Source: Neoarius graeffei (taxonomy: Eukaryota > Chordata > Actinopteri > Siluriformes > Ariidae). Taken from it: a stretch of 64,000 bases of DNA. Below the pieces are notes generated by a model, which was given only the letters and a program-made list of their open reading frames with translations, was not told the DNA's origin and did not search any database. Positions within the stretch are counted from its first letter, which is position 1. Each line of letters begins with the position of its first letter. Below, piece after piece: positions 1-12,400 of the stretch. The stretch covers positions 30,851,835-30,915,834 of the forward strand of contig NC_083589.1 in NCBI RefSeq assembly GCF_027579695.1. Direction: 5' to 3'. Both the position numbers and the translations under genes were made by a program.

Positions 1-645
1 TCTTTAATATCACCAGGCTCTGCGCTAAGACAAAAGTCAGGAAGATCCTCATTCGTGAGCTGCTCTTTGCAGATGACACAGCCTTGACGTCACAATCAGA
101 AACGGGCCTTCAACACCTAGTGGACTGATTCTCCTTTGCCTGCAAAGAGTTTGGCTTGTCAATAAGAACTAAGAAGACCAAGATCCTGGCTCAGGGTGCT
201 GATCACCCTCCCGTAATTTCCATTGACGACAGCATTGTAGAGATAGTTGAGAGCTTCACTTATCTGGGATCTACCATCACAAGTTCTCTTTCACTGGACA
301 CTGAAATAAACGCAAGGATAGGCAAAGCTTCAGGAGTCATGGGTAGGCTAAATAAAAGAGTTTGGACCAACAACCAGCTATCGGCTAATGCAAAACTCTG
401 AGTTTACCATGCCTGTGTTCTATCCACCCTATTGTATGGCAGCAAATCCTGGACTACTTATACCAGACAAGAAAAACACCTAAACAGCTTCCATCTCTGT
501 TGCCTCAGGCGCATTCAGAACATCTCTTGGCAGGACAAGGTAACAAATACAGAAGTCCTTGAACGAGCTGGCATTCCGAGCATGTACACCCTGCTGATAC
601 AGAGAGGCCTCAGGTGGCTAGGGCACGTACACTGCACGGATTATG
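1..645 (+). pseudogene. LINE reverse transcriptase, C-terminal fragment
   Basis: Frame 3 reads as the C-terminal half of a non-LTR retrotransposon reverse transcriptase. It has a FADD box (catalytic YxDD equivalent) near base 70, then the LSIRTKKTK and FTYLGSTI blocks, and a tail with LRRIQNISWQDKV and RGLRWLGHV, a signature common in animal LINE ORF2 C-termini. In-frame stops at 126-128 and 399-401 interrupt it, so it is a dead copy. The 5' part lies outside the window. Homology fades after about base 645, probably the end of the element. The clade is not assigned. Confidence 0.8.
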
Positions 646-764
646 ATTCTGTAACAGGGAGTGATGTTGCATCCCATTAAAACACTTTACAATAGATTAT
701 TAGATTGTAATATAATAGATGAGCCAAAATAATCGGGGATCTTTTTTTAATAGGCCCTGGTTCG

Positions 765-1490
765 TCAAGCTGAAATGTTCCAAGCTGCGTCCTTATGAAT
801 GAGACACACTTTGTGTTTTAAGCAGAGCCAAGGGGAAAGGAAAAGGGAAACAAACCCAAAAGAAGCAGCTACAATGGTTGCATTCCTAATATCAAGCCAC
901 TCCTGAACCAGAGACAATGTCAGAAGCATCTTACCTAAGCTAAGGAAAGAAAGAACTGGACTGTTGCTCAGTGGACTTGATAAAACAGAGTGGACCAACA
1001 CCAGCAGATGACATGACACCCCAAATCATCACAGACTGCGGAAACGTCACATTGGACTTCAAACACTTTGGATTCTGTGCCTCTCCAATTTTCTTCCGGA
1101 CTCAAGGACCTTGATTTCCAAATTAAATTCAAAATTTAGTTTCATCTGAAAAGAGGACTTTGGATCACTGAGCAACAGTCCAGTTCTTTGTCTCCTTAGC
1201 TCAGGTAAGATGCTTATGACATTGTCTCTAGTTCAGGAGTGGCTTGATATTAGGAATGCAACGGTTGTAGCCCCTTTCCCCCATCTGTCCATGGTGGCAC
1301 TGGCTGCACTGAGACCAGTCTCAGTCTACTCCTTGTGAAACTCTCCCAAGTTCTTGAATCAACTTTTCTTGCTTGTGCACCTTTTCTAACCAGCCTTTTC
1401 AGCAATGACCTTCTGTGGTTTACCCTTCTTGTGGAGGGTGTCGATGATCGTCTTCTGCACAACTGTCAAGTCAGCAGTCTTCCCTATGAT
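765..1490 (-). pseudogene. Tc1/mariner transposase remnant, rearranged
   Basis: On the minus strand, bases 1490-1380 encode the Tc1 N-terminal helix-turn-helix (GKTADLTVVQKTIIDTLH, then KKGKPQKVIAEKAG). Bases 1250-1166 encode the segment leading to TVAQW, and 1160-980 match the catalytic-core region around the stretch ending in MSSAGVG. Several stops and indels break the frame. After the core the sequence turns round into an inverted copy of an upstream part (see the repeat entry), so this is a rearranged fold-back relic. The DDE C-terminus is missing. Confidence 0.7.
865..1274. repeat. Inverted duplication (fold-back) inside the Tc1 relic
   Basis: Bases 865-973 and 1166-1274 are reverse complements of each other over about 109 bp at roughly 90 percent identity by eye. 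A spacer of about 190 bp separates them. Both arms derive from the same part of Tc1 transposase (the part ending in TVAQW). The pair could form a long hairpin. Confidence 0.8.
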
Positions 1491-2030
1491 TGTGGTTGTG
1501 TGTACTGAACAAGACCGAGAGATACACAGAATTTATACTGTTTAACTCAAACTTGAAATGAAATATGCTAATATTTTGAGACACTGCATTTCTGAATTTC
1601 ACAAGCTATAAGCCATAATCATCAAAATGAAAACAAAAAAGGTTTGAAATATTTCACTTTACATGTAATGAATGTAGGATATATGAAGGTTTACCTTTTT
1701 CAATTAAATTACAAAAAAAAAAAAACTTTTTCATGATATTCAATTTTTTGAGCCACGGTGTGCTGGCCAGGGTGAGGTGAAGCAGGCTATGTTTGGGGCA
1801 CGTTTTCTAACCCCTTTGTCCATGGAGGTGAGCAGAGTGAATCCTAAACAGGGCTGCTCAGACACCAAGGGGGCTGCTGAACTCTGCTGCTGCTTTGTTC
1901 CAGCAGAGAGTGACCCTATGCCCTGGGCTGCCTATGTGCAGGTTCATGACTACAGCTTTCAGTGTTTCTACACCTGCTGTTTCACCACTTTCCTATTGCC
2001 ACATGACTTGAATTTGAATTTGAAGTCATG
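1491..2030. other. Unclassified AT-rich and repeat-like DNA
   Basis: No supported gene. Bases 1500-1740 are AT-rich with a poly-A run near 1711 and probably include the outer part of the Tc1 relic. Bases 1750-2030 resemble dispersed repeat DNA interrupted by the SINE at 2041; the short open frame at 1777-2031 has no recognisable domain. Confidence 0.4.
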
Positions 2031-2040
2031 ACTTGCGTGT

Positions 2041-2403
2041 GGGCGGCACGGTGGTGTAGTGGTTAGCACCGTTGCCGCACAGCAAGAAGGTCCTGGGTTC
2101 AAGCCCAGTGGCCGGCAAGGGCCTTTCTGTGTGGAGGTTGCATGCTCTCCCCAGGTTCGTGTGGGTTTCCTCCAGGTGCTCCAGTTTCCCCCAAAGGCAT
2201 GCAAGTTAGGTTAACTGGTGACTCTAAATTGACCATAGGTGTGAATGTGAATGGGTGTCTGTGTCTATGTGTTAGCCCTGTGATGACCTGGTGACTTGTC
2301 CAGGGTGTACCCCACCTCTCGCCCATAGTCAGCTGAGATAGGCTCCAGCTTACCTGTGACCCTGTACAGGATAAGAGGCTACAGATAATGGATGGATAGA
2401 TGG
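2041..2403 (+). mobile_element. tRNA-derived SINE, copy 1
   Basis: The head carries pol III promoter-like A and B boxes (GTGGTGTAGTGGTTAGC and GGTTCAAGCCC). The body is the conserved roughly 360-bp fish SINE sequence and the tail is ATGGATGG-like. Direct repeats ACTTGCGTGT (2031-2040) and ACTTGCATGT (2404-2413) flank it, a target-site duplication with one CpG-type difference. Four further copies lie in this window. Confidence 0.9.
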
Positions 2404-2782
2404 ACTTGCATGTGAATTGGATTAGAGTGAGGGAGAGTTGTGCAGCCATCAGCTTCACTCTCTCGTCCCGACCTTACTGGGTTCAGGGGCAAGACAGAAT
2501 CAAGATGGCTGGAGCCAGGTTGGGATGCAGTGGATGACTAACAGTGTTTTACGTGTTGCACTGTCCCCTGATCATGTTCCACAAATGCTTTGCTGGGTCC
2601 ACCTTCCTGCCTGTTGAACCACCAGGCGCAGTCTGCCGAGTCTAGTCTTTGGTCGTAATCCTGACCAGGGGAAGCAAGGGGTTGCTAGTGTTTGCTCAAG
2701 TCACCACTGCGGGCTAGTGGAGGAAAGGAGATGCCTTACTTCTCCACTGCATGGTGGTTAAGGATGGCACATGCCCACTGCC

Positions 2783-2784
<2 letters not shown>
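2404..2784. other. Unclassified, probably older repeat split by the SINE
   Basis: No coding region or RNA gene recognised. Base composition and the short open frames suggest dispersed repeat DNA, possibly the right half of the sequence interrupted at 2041. Confidence 0.3.

Positions 2785-2814
<30 letters not shown>
2785..2814. repeat. (CA)n microsatellite
   Basis: Uninterrupted AC dinucleotide run of about 30 bp, followed by a CT-rich stretch. Confidence 0.95.
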
Positions 2815-2816
<2 letters not shown>

Positions 2817-3264
2817 TCTCTCTCTCCTGCACCAGAGCCATGTAGAACATTGCACACAGTGAGCATATGTATATATTCTGTATATTTTGTCCTTTTTCTC
2901 TATTGCCATAGCACTCCCCCTCCCCTTATCTGTACTATTATCATGTACCGTATCACATGTTGCACAGTTCCACCATACTTACGGCTACCTTGCTTCACTG
3001 TGTCACTTTATATGGCTCTACACCACTAGTTTACACAAACTATTAGTGGATATAGTGCCACTACCAATTCTTGTTGTGTGTTGCTGTCTTTGTGAGCAAT
3101 TTTCTTTATTTAGCTTTGTCTTTATTCTATTCTATTATACTGTATTATATTTGTCTTGATTCTATTATATGTTATTCTAATTTTTTTGTCTCTAATCTGT
3201 ACTTGAGCTGCTGCAGCACCTGAATTTCCCCTCACAGGGATCAGTAAAGGAATATCTTATCTTA
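2815..3264 (+). mobile_element. LINE 3' UTR fragment
   Basis: The stretch ends in CCCTCACAGGGATCAGTAAA followed by TCTTATCTTA, the 3' terminus with a short microsatellite-like tail typical of fish L2/Rex1-type LINEs. No ORF survives. The assignment rests on the tail only. Confidence 0.6.
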
Positions 3265-3308
3265 AAAACATGGAAAAAGTTACTGATAAAATATATTTAA
3301 GCCAGCTT

Positions 3309-3346
<38 letters not shown>

Positions 3347-4946
3347 TTTTAGTTTGCTACAATTATTTTTGAGATCATGGTGAAATTGTAGTATTATTTA
3401 GCATGAATTTATGATTGTTATACTTGGGAGGTATTTTAACATTAAGCTCCTTTAAGCTGAACCTAAGTACACTTTGAATTTAAAAGTTTAAAGGACCTTG
3501 TGCGTATGTGATCATCTTGTGTTCTCCACCACTGATTATCATTGGAAAGGCATTTAATGTTACAAATACAGACCCGTCATTAAGTAGTAAAATCCTTAAA
3601 ATGCCCTATGGTAAATGCAGGTAAGTCTGTTTTCTTTTGAAAAACAGTAGGAAATATGTTTTAGCCAATGAGAAGCCCCATACTGGGCATCGGACCCGGC
3701 ACGATGGGCGGGCCTTTGGAGGCCAGGCCCGCCCATTTAGTCACGTGGGCCCGCCCTAGTGTGGGCCCGCCCGCCCGCCCGCCCTGTCATAGGCTAGGGC
3801 CAACAGCTTAACACAATATTTAAAATAAATAAATAAATAAATAAATAAATCGCAGGCTACTACAATTAAACACTTTTTTTTTTAAAAAAGGGCATAATAT
3901 TAAAGAAAAAGTCTTTAATTTAAAATGTGTATACATGACACACTGTTTTCTTAACGTTTCGGCCTGCGCCCATCTCGTCAGCCCTGCGTTGTCATGCACT
4001 TGGCGTTTGATTTGCAAACTAAGCACTGGAGGTAAGAAACTGGTTTTGACGTTTCAGTTAACCTACAAAACACATCTGTATTAAAGATTAATGTTGTCAT
4101 GCTTCACAAAACTAGATTTGAGACATAAAACTTTTAATGTGCATGGTTTCACTTAGAAGGGATTCAGTTACTGCAGTTAGGCTTTGTGCAGGGAGGATGA
4201 GTATGATGTAATCTTCTGTTGCGCACTCTTAATTGCAAATATCAATCTTAATTTGCTGTCAACATTGATCACAATCATCCGTTTGTGCATTCAGTGTTGG
4301 GTATTCGGAACGAGTTTACAACATGACTCGTGCGCAAACAGAATACTGCCAATATTCCGTATGAAACGGAATATTCCCTGCAAATGCGCTCAGTGACGGA
4401 CAATATATAGCAGCGGAACAGGGTGTCTGAAGAGCTCAAAATGCACCATTTTAGAGTGTTTTTTTCAAAAAATTTCGTCCGGGGGAGCATGCCCCCGGAC
4501 CCCTCTAGTAAAATTGGGTTCGCCGATGCGTGCCCACCCCCAGCCAGTGCAATGCCTGCCTACTAGACCACTTCTGCTGCCGGGTCTGCTGGGCATTCAA
4601 TCAGAAGTCTGTGTTTCAAACAAAGAAAGTCCTTTTAAATGCTTTTAAAGGTGCCCTTCCACCAAAAACGTTTAATACTGGCTCTTTTTGAAATACCATA
4701 GTTCACTCCGAGTTGCATATGCATGCTGCATGTGAAAATGTAATTCTACTCCCATTCCCTGTATTAGCTTATGAAAGAAAATAGTCGGAAAAACGAGCGG
4801 ATCAGAAAAAGCCATACGCAGTTACATCACTTCGAAAATTAGTATTCATGGCCTCGCCCACCTTGGCTTGCGAGCGCCTACGGGAAGAAAGTTCGGATTT
4901 AAGCGCAAGGAGAGATAGCAGAGCCCATCTCATCAGTAGTTAACGA
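3265..4946. other. Intergenic repeats, no gene recognised
   Basis: The stretch holds a (CA)n run at 3313-3344 and a GC-rich imperfect inverted repeat at 3700-3784 (GGGCGGGCC and GGCCCGCCC arms, then CCCGCCCGCCCG). It also has an (AAAT)n run at 3822-3851 and a palindrome CCGGGGGAGCATGCCCCCGG near 4479. The short open frames show no domain. Confidence 0.6.
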
Positions 4947-5064
4947 AGAGGACCTAACAGCAAGTTGAAAACATGTCTGAACAAGTTCGTGCTTGTGTTA
5001 TTTAACTAAGAGGACCTAACAGCAAGTTGAAAACTTGGCTGAACAAGTCCGTTCCTGTGTTATT
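4947..5064 (+). repeat. Tandem duplication over a THAP exon start
   Basis: Bases 4947-5003 and 5008-5064 are near-identical direct repeats beginning AGAGGACCTAACAGCAAG. The first copy has an ATG but stops within about 11 codons. The second runs into the long THAP-like frame but has TTG where the first has ATG. Confidence 0.8.
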
Positions 5065-5293
5065 TGTGGCAGTAACACATCAACGTTGCATTTCTTGCTC
5101 AAGATAGAAGAGCTGAAGAAGAAATGGTTGGAATTTATCTTTGGAACACCACCAGCAAAGTATAATGCAGCGTTAGTACTGTGTTCTGATCATTTCAACC
5201 ACAGTGACTTTTCAAACTTCGGTGCCTTCAGTAGTGGTTTTGCTTCGAGGTTGTTTTTAATACCTGGATCTGTCGACCACCAGCTCACAAGCT
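5035..5293 (+). pseudogene. THAP-like zinc-finger exon 1
   Basis: The open frame shows the layout of a C2CH THAP-type DNA-binding domain: CVIC near the start, a W at mid-length (KKKWLEF), then LCSDHF supplying the last Cys and His. It ends at a consensus splice donor (GTAAGT from 5294), so it looks like a first coding exon. The natural start codon appears lost (TTG). No downstream exon is recognised before the MITE at 6331. It could be the 5' end of a host THAP gene or of a THAP-type transposase; the sequence does not decide. Confidence 0.5.
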
Positions 5294-6330
5294 GTAAGTA
5301 AAACATGAACTTTTTGTTCAAAGGCTTTTGTTACAAAATAGCATGTTCATATTCTCCATGTTAGCATGCATAACATGGTCACAAGCTAGGCAGGGATGAG
5401 AGTTTTCCGCTTTTCGATGGATTTCCGCTTTTTCTGAGTAAAAAACGACCTTTTTATATTATGCCAAATCCGTTGAGAATTTTTTTAATTAATTTTGGGG
5501 GGTTGGGGTATGTTCCTTCATGCTGTTCAAACTTTATTAACTCTAATGATGTTTACACATTATTTGTCTCGTTTAAATCTCGTTGAATATGATGTAAAAT
5601 TTGTGTTATCTACATTGTTATTGGTCAAAACATCGATGTCGAGACCATAATAGCCAATCAAAACAGTTTTTACAAAGACACCCACATCCGCTTGTTCTGA
5701 CCCACTGGAGGTAGCGTCACAGTGCTGTTAGCCAATCAGAGGTAACACGTTTACATGTCATGAATATTAATGAGTAAGAGCTGAAATCCTCTCGTTCTCC
5801 CACCACCCACTCCTTCACCAAACTAGAACAGCCTGAAACAGGAGAACCACAGCATTTTTTTCACCAAAACCAGCTCACAGGGCATTCATTCATACTAGAG
5901 ACCACCACACAATTAATGAAAAAACGATGCAAGGAGACCTTTAATAAGATCCACCATTTTGTTTTGTGGTGGTCCTAGGGCAGGTCTCCGAAAGAGAGAC
6001 ATGACTTTAAAAACTGTTAACAGAAGTTCAGAAGCCAGTGTTTTTTTCTGGGAATCACTCAGCGCTTTGTATTGGCTTTGTGTAATAAAAGCGTTTAAGG
6101 CAACTTCTTTCGTGTAAGTATATTTTTTGGCTACTTTTGAGGTGCAGACTTCCATGACAAGGATGAGTCCAAGTGTGAACAAGGCTCTCTGGCTCTTCTT
6201 GTGCACCTGGCTAGGTGTGGATTTAAAGCTTCACGGTACAAGTTGCAGTTTTGTCAGCCTTTGGTGTGATACCTTGGCTTTGACAACTCTCAAGGCGAGT
6301 GTTGTCTCTCATCTGATAGACTCTCTGTTA
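5294..6330. other. No gene recognised
   Basis: Possible intron of the THAP-like exon, then unclassified sequence. Opposed open frames of about 97 codons at 5913-6206 (minus) and 6127-6417 (plus) have no recognised domain. Confidence 0.3.
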
Positions 6331-6887
6331 CCCCTTTTCCACCAAATCAGTTCCAGGGCTGGTTCAGGGCCAGTGCTGGTGCTGGTTCACAACTCGTTCA
6401 ACTTGCGAGCCAGCTGAGAACCAGTTTGCTTTTCCATAGCTCGCGGTGCTAAGCGGAGCCATGTCATTATATCACTGTATATGTCATTACGTCGCTGTAT
6501 ACGTCAGTTACGTCACTGTATATGTCAGTTACGGTGTTACGTTTACATAAACCTTCGCGCGAATATCAAAGCAAAAGCAACACGGAAGAAGCAGCAGCAA
6601 CAACAACAGCAATAATAATGGATGACTTCACGTTTGTACAGCTGCTGCGTCTAGTCACTTAAAAATGGCGATCTTTCGTGGTCTTGTTATTGTTATTGGT
6701 CTTAACAACTCTGCCCCCCTGCTGACGTAAGCGGTTCTTTCCTCTGGCCCAGCAGAGAGTTGGTGCTAGCCTGGAACCATTTTTTCTGGCCCCAGAGCCA
6801 GTTCTTTGTCAGTGGAAACAGAAAACCCGGTTCCAAACTAAGCACTGGCCCCGAACCAGCCCTGGAACTGCTTTGGTGGAAAAGGGG
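6331..6887. mobile_element. Non-autonomous DNA transposon (MITE) with 35-bp terminal inverted repeats
   Basis: The ends are near-perfect inverted repeats of about 35 bp, starting CCCCTTTTCCACCAAATCAG and ending in its complement, with one mismatch seen. No transposase is encoded; the interior has CAG/CAA-rich and TGACGT-like stretches. The target-site duplication is not clear (GTTA left, CATG right), so the superfamily is left open (hAT- or Harbinger-type). Its right end abuts the endogenous retrovirus relic. Confidence 0.75.
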
Positions 6888-7779
6888 CATGTGATACTCA
6901 AGGTGGCTCCTCCCTCGAATAAGACTGCCATGTTGTCTTTTCTCGGGCTCATTAACTGTTGTCATCAGTACATTCCAGACTGTTCTCATCATGACAAGAT
7001 CCTGAGAAAGTCTTGCCTCAAAGAGCAGGACTTTGTATTGATATTGTACGGACATCTGAAATGATGCACTCATTCTGTTATCGGAAAAAAAAATCTCTTA
7101 CATCAGCTCCAACACTGGGCATGCCTGACTACAATTTGCCATTCTACCTGTATGTCTCAGAGGACGGATTGACCGTGGCAGGGGTCCTGGCCCAAGAGCA
7201 TGGTAGAGGTTATCGTCCTGTAGCTTATTTATCAAAGACCCTGGACCCAGTGGTCCAGGGCATGCCAGCATGTTTACCTGCTGTTACAGCTTCTGCTCTC
7301 ATGGTGACTGAAAAATTAGTACTATCTCACCTTTTGATTTTGCATGCATCACAACAGGTATGCCCAGTTTTAAATAATATTCAGGCACAACATACAACCA
7401 CTCAGTGACATTCTGGTTATGAGTCTATCCTGTGTGCCACACAGAACTTGTCTATCAAACCTGTCACATCAGATAATACTCCAGCTCTTTTGTTACACCT
7501 CCAGTTGTCTTCCTGCAGGTCTGGCTCAGATTCAGCATGGTTGGAACACTACTGTCTAGATGAAATTACCTCCACCTCATTGCTGAGGTGTGATATGTCT
7601 CAGACTCCCTTTGAGCATGGTGTGCATGTGTTTGTTGACGGCTCTTGTTCAAAACCTAATGATTCAGTTTTTCTACGTGGGTATTCTGTTTGCTCTTTGC
7701 CCAATTTTGTTCATGAAGCATATTCTTTACCTTACAGGTCTGCACAAGCAACTGAATTTGTCACTCTTATACATGCTTG
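6888..7779 (+). pseudogene. Endogenous retrovirus pol, fragment 1 (RT connection and first part of RNase H)
   Basis: The first bases read as the end of the RT thumb (AMLSFLGLINCC block). After a frameshift near 7050 the frame continues through a connection domain (LAQEHGRGYRPVAYLSKTL) into an RNase H domain with FVDGSC, which provides the first catalytic Asp. An in-frame stop lies at 7406-7408. This resembles gamma/epsilon-type retroviral pol more than gypsy pol. The frame is cut at 7779 by the gypsy insertion and resumes at 16888. The RT fingers and palm and the 5' end of the provirus are absent. Confidence 0.75.
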
Positions 7780-9305
7780 TGTAACCAGTGGCAGATACAA
7801 TAGATTTCCAACTATGCCACTTGGGGACGCTACCCCAAGACTAAAACACTGACCCAAGAACTTCACAGATTCGTATGTGCAAAAATACTCTAGAATAATA
7901 AGAGACATAAACAGGAAAATACCAATACAAAATATCTTTATTTATTCACAGAGTAATTATAAATGGAGACACAAGGCAAACGCACAAACTTGGAAACTAT
8001 AAATAATTAACCATGAATTCATTAAAATCAGGCACCAAATGGCAATTTGATTAAAAAGGGGGATGTCCCTTACCTCCCTCACACTCACCCACCACCCTTA
8101 CTATAAACCTAGAGAAGAAGAAGCTATATAGGCAGACTAAACAGGAAACCACCAGTGCACACCACACCGAAATTCACCGCAACCTGCACTGCAAATAAAA
8201 AAAAAGGGAAAGCACGTTAAAGACAATAACACTGCAAACTTAAGATTCTACACACTACAATAAGGAAAATCAAATACACACAGAAAGGGAAAAGAAAGTT
8301 TTTATGTCTGCACTCTATAAGCCTAATCACTCCACATGGGAGCCAGGTGGAGGAGAGCTAGAGGAAGGGGAAGGATAGTCCCACGTTACACTACTGGAGT
8401 AACTGGATTACTCTGCTAAAAAAAAAAACCAAAATAAACATGAACATACAGGGAAAAATAGGCTTACACGGACAATGGTAAAGATGCAAAATGAAACACA
8501 CAAAACAAAAAAAACAAAAACAAACAAACATTCAAGCAACGCAAAATAAGACAGCACTATGCAACAGGCACATAGAACTAAAGCAAACAAAAACACAAAC
8601 TCAAAAACACCACAAAACAACAATTACACATACACACACATTCACACAGGTTTCAGCTCCACAGTAGCACAGGTCTCTCACACCAAACTGGGAGCTGTGA
8701 CGAACAAGAAGCAACAAAGGACCATAGCAAACAAACAGTAACTGCAATCACTCACTCCAGGCAAAACGGCAGTGGTTATTGGGGTTAGACCTCTGAAAAC
8801 AAACACGACGTATTAATGGCATGTATCAAAGACACTTAATAATGTGAACATGGCATACAAACTTACCTGGTTGAAGCTGGTCGTACTGCTTGCTAATTAA
8901 ATATTGGATGCACCGCATTTCACAGTCTCTTGCATGGCTACGCACAACGTTTCCGAGTTTCTACAAGACAATGGTGTGGCAGAGGTAAATAGCTGCACAC
9001 ACGACAAGCGAAACGACAGCACTGCCTCCACATTCACAATGATCAGCAGGACTTACGCAACGCCCGAGTCTGTTGTAACCGCATGAAGCGCATGAAGTCC
9101 ACGACAGCAACCGTAACGGAGCAGCGCAGCTCACAACGAGCTTAAGCGGACAGCATGAAGACACAGCCAACTATTCGCAGCTCTCCAGGTCCACAACCAC
9201 CGGCTACAGCTCTGGAAACGCCATAAGTCCGGTGCTTAAATAGGACCAGGAGAACGCTTCACCACTCACCATGGTTCCGTCCCCATCCGCGCTCTCCCGG
9301 TTACA
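7780..9305 (-). repeat. 3' LTR of gypsy family 1
   Basis: LTR of 1526 bp with TGTAACC/GGTTACA inverted ends, without the SINE carried by its partner. The site matching the SINE target (around 7986) is empty, so the SINE insertion came after integration. Short open frames here (for example 8408-8623) are LTR sequence, not genes. Confidence 0.92.
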
Positions 9306-9330
9306 ATCTATCCCCCGCTTTTGTGTCATC
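9306..9330 (-). promoter_or_regulatory. Polypurine tract of gypsy family 1
   Basis: On the minus strand the bases just before the 3' LTR are purine-rich (AAAAGCGGGGGATAGA), the expected plus-strand priming site. Confidence 0.65.
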
Positions 9331-9404
9331 GCCCTGACGACATACCAAAAAAAGAAGGGAAAAAAAGAAAAAATAAAGAACTTCCGGAGAACTATACCCG
9401 CTTC

Positions 9405-12400
9405 CTAAGAAAACTCTGAGGGTCTGTGGGTTTGGCCAGGGGGTATTGCTGGCTGGGGAAGGTGGTGGATGTTTGTATGCTTCCCTGCCGTCTCCCGATT
9501 ACTGCGGCGCACCCCCTCGGCCAGATGGGGTCCATCCAAAGAGGAAACCTGCTGGCCAGAATCACCTGGAGCAACCACCTCTGGGGCACTAGGTACTGAG
9601 ACCACGTCATCACTGTCCACCCCCGCAGGGGGCAGTGGTTCGGGTGGAACCTCAATCCTTGTTGGATGCGATGGGACACCCTCACTAGGAAGCCGCAATG
9701 CCACCCAATGCCCCAATTCCTCCTCTAAGGCCTCCGATTGAGGCCCTCCCTGAATGGGCGGGGCAGGTGCTAGCGGCTCCGCCGTAGCTGGAGGCCACAC
9801 TGCCTTCAGCATGGACCTATGGACATGCCTAATGTCATCCGACTGGTCCTGTGGGGCAACAGAATAAACCCCCCCCCCCCCGGGGCCGGTGCCTTCAGCA
9901 CGACATACTTAGTGGGGCTCCATGCATCCTGTATTTTATTCCTACTGCGTACACTGGTGTTGCGCAAGTAGACCACCTGGCCCTCCTCGAGCGGGTGATC
10001 AGAGATCTTCTGATCATGTCTCTCCTTACGAAGACATGCAGCCAGTTCAATGTGGTCCCAGGCCCCATCAAAGGCCACCTGTAGGCGCCCTCTGTGTTCT
10101 AGAACCCAATCGCTAACTGTCCCTGCAGTCTGAGCAGGGACCCTCCCCAACAGGAAGTCAACCGGCAAATTGGGCTCCTGTCCGAACATCAGTAAATAGG
10201 GGGACTCTCCTGTGGTCTGATGTACAGTTGTATTATAACAGAAGAGAATTTGTGGTAGATAATGAGGCCACTCTGCTTTACTCGATGCAGGCAGTGCGCA
10301 AAGAAGACCGTGTAGGGTTCTATTGAAACGCTCGCATTGGGTGTTCCCTTGGGGGTGATATGGCGTGGTACGGGTTTTAGTTATTCCGTACAGTTGGCAC
10401 AATTGGTGCACCAGCGCACTCTCGAAATTCCTCCCCTGGTCCGAATGTATACGGGCCGGGATGCCAAATTTATAAAACCATTCACGCACCAAAATACCAG
10501 CAACAGTGGAGGCTCTCTGGTCAGATGTGGGCACTGCTTGAGTGAACTTCGAGAACACGTCCGTCATAACCAATACGTGTTCCTTCCCATCACGAGCCAT
10601 CTCCAGCAAGGTGAAGTCTATTGCCAAAACCTGGTTAGGTTTGGTGGCCACCAGGTGGCCCATGGGTGCCTTCCCCAATGCATCAGTCCTTGCCAGGGTA
10701 CAGCGCTCACACCGCCGACACCACTCTTTGATGTCCTCATACATCCTCGGCCAATAACTCTGGTCCCAAACCAACTCCGTGGTCCTCTCTACCCCCTGGT
10801 GTCCATGACCTTGGTGCAACTGTTGCAAGATTTCATCATGCAAAGTGGCTGGGAGGAGCACCTGCCAAATGTCCTCACCCTCATCGGATCGACAAACCCG
10901 ACGATGCAGGACAGAATCGCGTTCTACTATTCTCTCCCACTGAAGCAACAATTCAAGGATGGGTCTAGACAGCGCTTTACGTTCCTGGCCGCTAGGTCGC
11001 CTCCCAAGCCTCCAAAAGGAGGGAAAAGTGCTGATAACCGGATCAGCATTCTGGAGGGCAGTTAGATCAAGGCCAGAGGGGACCGGCAAGGCGGAAACAG
11101 TATTCTGCAACACAGGGGCAGGGCGTCCCAGTCCGATAGACTGTTGCAATGCTACCAGGAGGGAGGTGCCAGCGCCGGTGACAGGAGCCGGAGAAGAGCC
11201 AGGAGGATGTTGCCGGGACAGGGCATCAGCGTTCCTATTAATCCGCCCAGACCGATACTTGACTGAATAGTCAAACACCTCTAACTGACGCCCAACGCTG
11301 CTCAGTGGCACTGAGTTTAGCTGTTCGAAGGTGACTGAGGGGATTATTATCGGTCCACACAACGCACTTGTGCCCCAAAAGGTATTCCCTAAACTTGTCT
11401 GCCATAGCCCATTTAAGGGCCAGGAATTCCAGCTTCATAGAGCTGTAATTGGGCATCTTCCGTTCCGAGCGACTAAGTGCTCGGCTGGCATATGCAATGG
11501 GTCTCACTTGACCATCCTTCTCCTGGGACAGTACTGCCCCCAAGCCACTATGGCTTGCATCCACCTCCAGGATGAAGGGGCGTGAGAAATCCGCATATGC
11601 CAGAACGGGTGCACTCACCAGGCGGCTTTTCAGTTCTTCGAAGCTTTGGGAACATAACTCAGACCAGGCACCTTGTAGCGGGATGCGACGGCCCTGACTA
11701 CCCTTACCTACTTCTGCCACAAGTCGATGAAGGGGTGCAGCCACCTTAGCAAACCCCTTTACAAAGCGGCGATAGTAGCTGGCAAAGCCTAAGAAGGATC
11801 TCAACTCTGCTACACTTTGGGGAAGCACCCAAGTGGCCACCGCAGCCACTTTATCGGGGTCGGTGGATACACCATCCTTGGAGATGACATGTCCAAGGTA
11901 GCGCACTTCTGCCTGAAAAAAACAACATTTCTCAAGCTTCACCTTGAGACCTTCTTGATGAAGACGTGTAAGCACAGAGTCTAACCATTCCAGATGTTGG
12001 TCCACGGATGCGGAAAACACGATAATGTCATCAAGGTAAAGCAAGAGGGTCTCAAAGTGTTGAGCTCCGAACATGCACTCCATGAGTCGCTGAAAAGTGC
12101 TCGGGGCATTACACAAACCAAAAGGCATTCAATTGAATTCGAAGAGGCCAAATGGAGTGCAAAAGGCTGTTTCATACGATCTGGCTCGGCAACGGGAACC
12201 TGATTGTACCCGCTGGCTAGATCCATAGTTGAGAACCAGCGGGCCCCACAAAGTGCGTCCAGCGATTCTTCAATTCGAGGCAGAGGAAAGGAATCACGAC
12301 GAGTCTTACTATTAAGCTGACGATAGTCCACACAAAGCCTTAAACTGCCATCCTTCTTCCTTACTAACACTATCGGTGAGGCATGGGGACTACAGCTCTC

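Noticed and set aside
7860..9300. Genes in the gypsy family 1 LTRs (for example 8408-8623, 8904-9086)
   Set aside because: The same frames occur in both LTR copies and show only low-complexity or hydrophobic sequence.
9405..9741. Plus-strand open frames over gypsy family 1 pol, such as 9469-9741 and 10337-11065
   Set aside because: They are antisense shadows of the minus-strand pol with no domain of their own.
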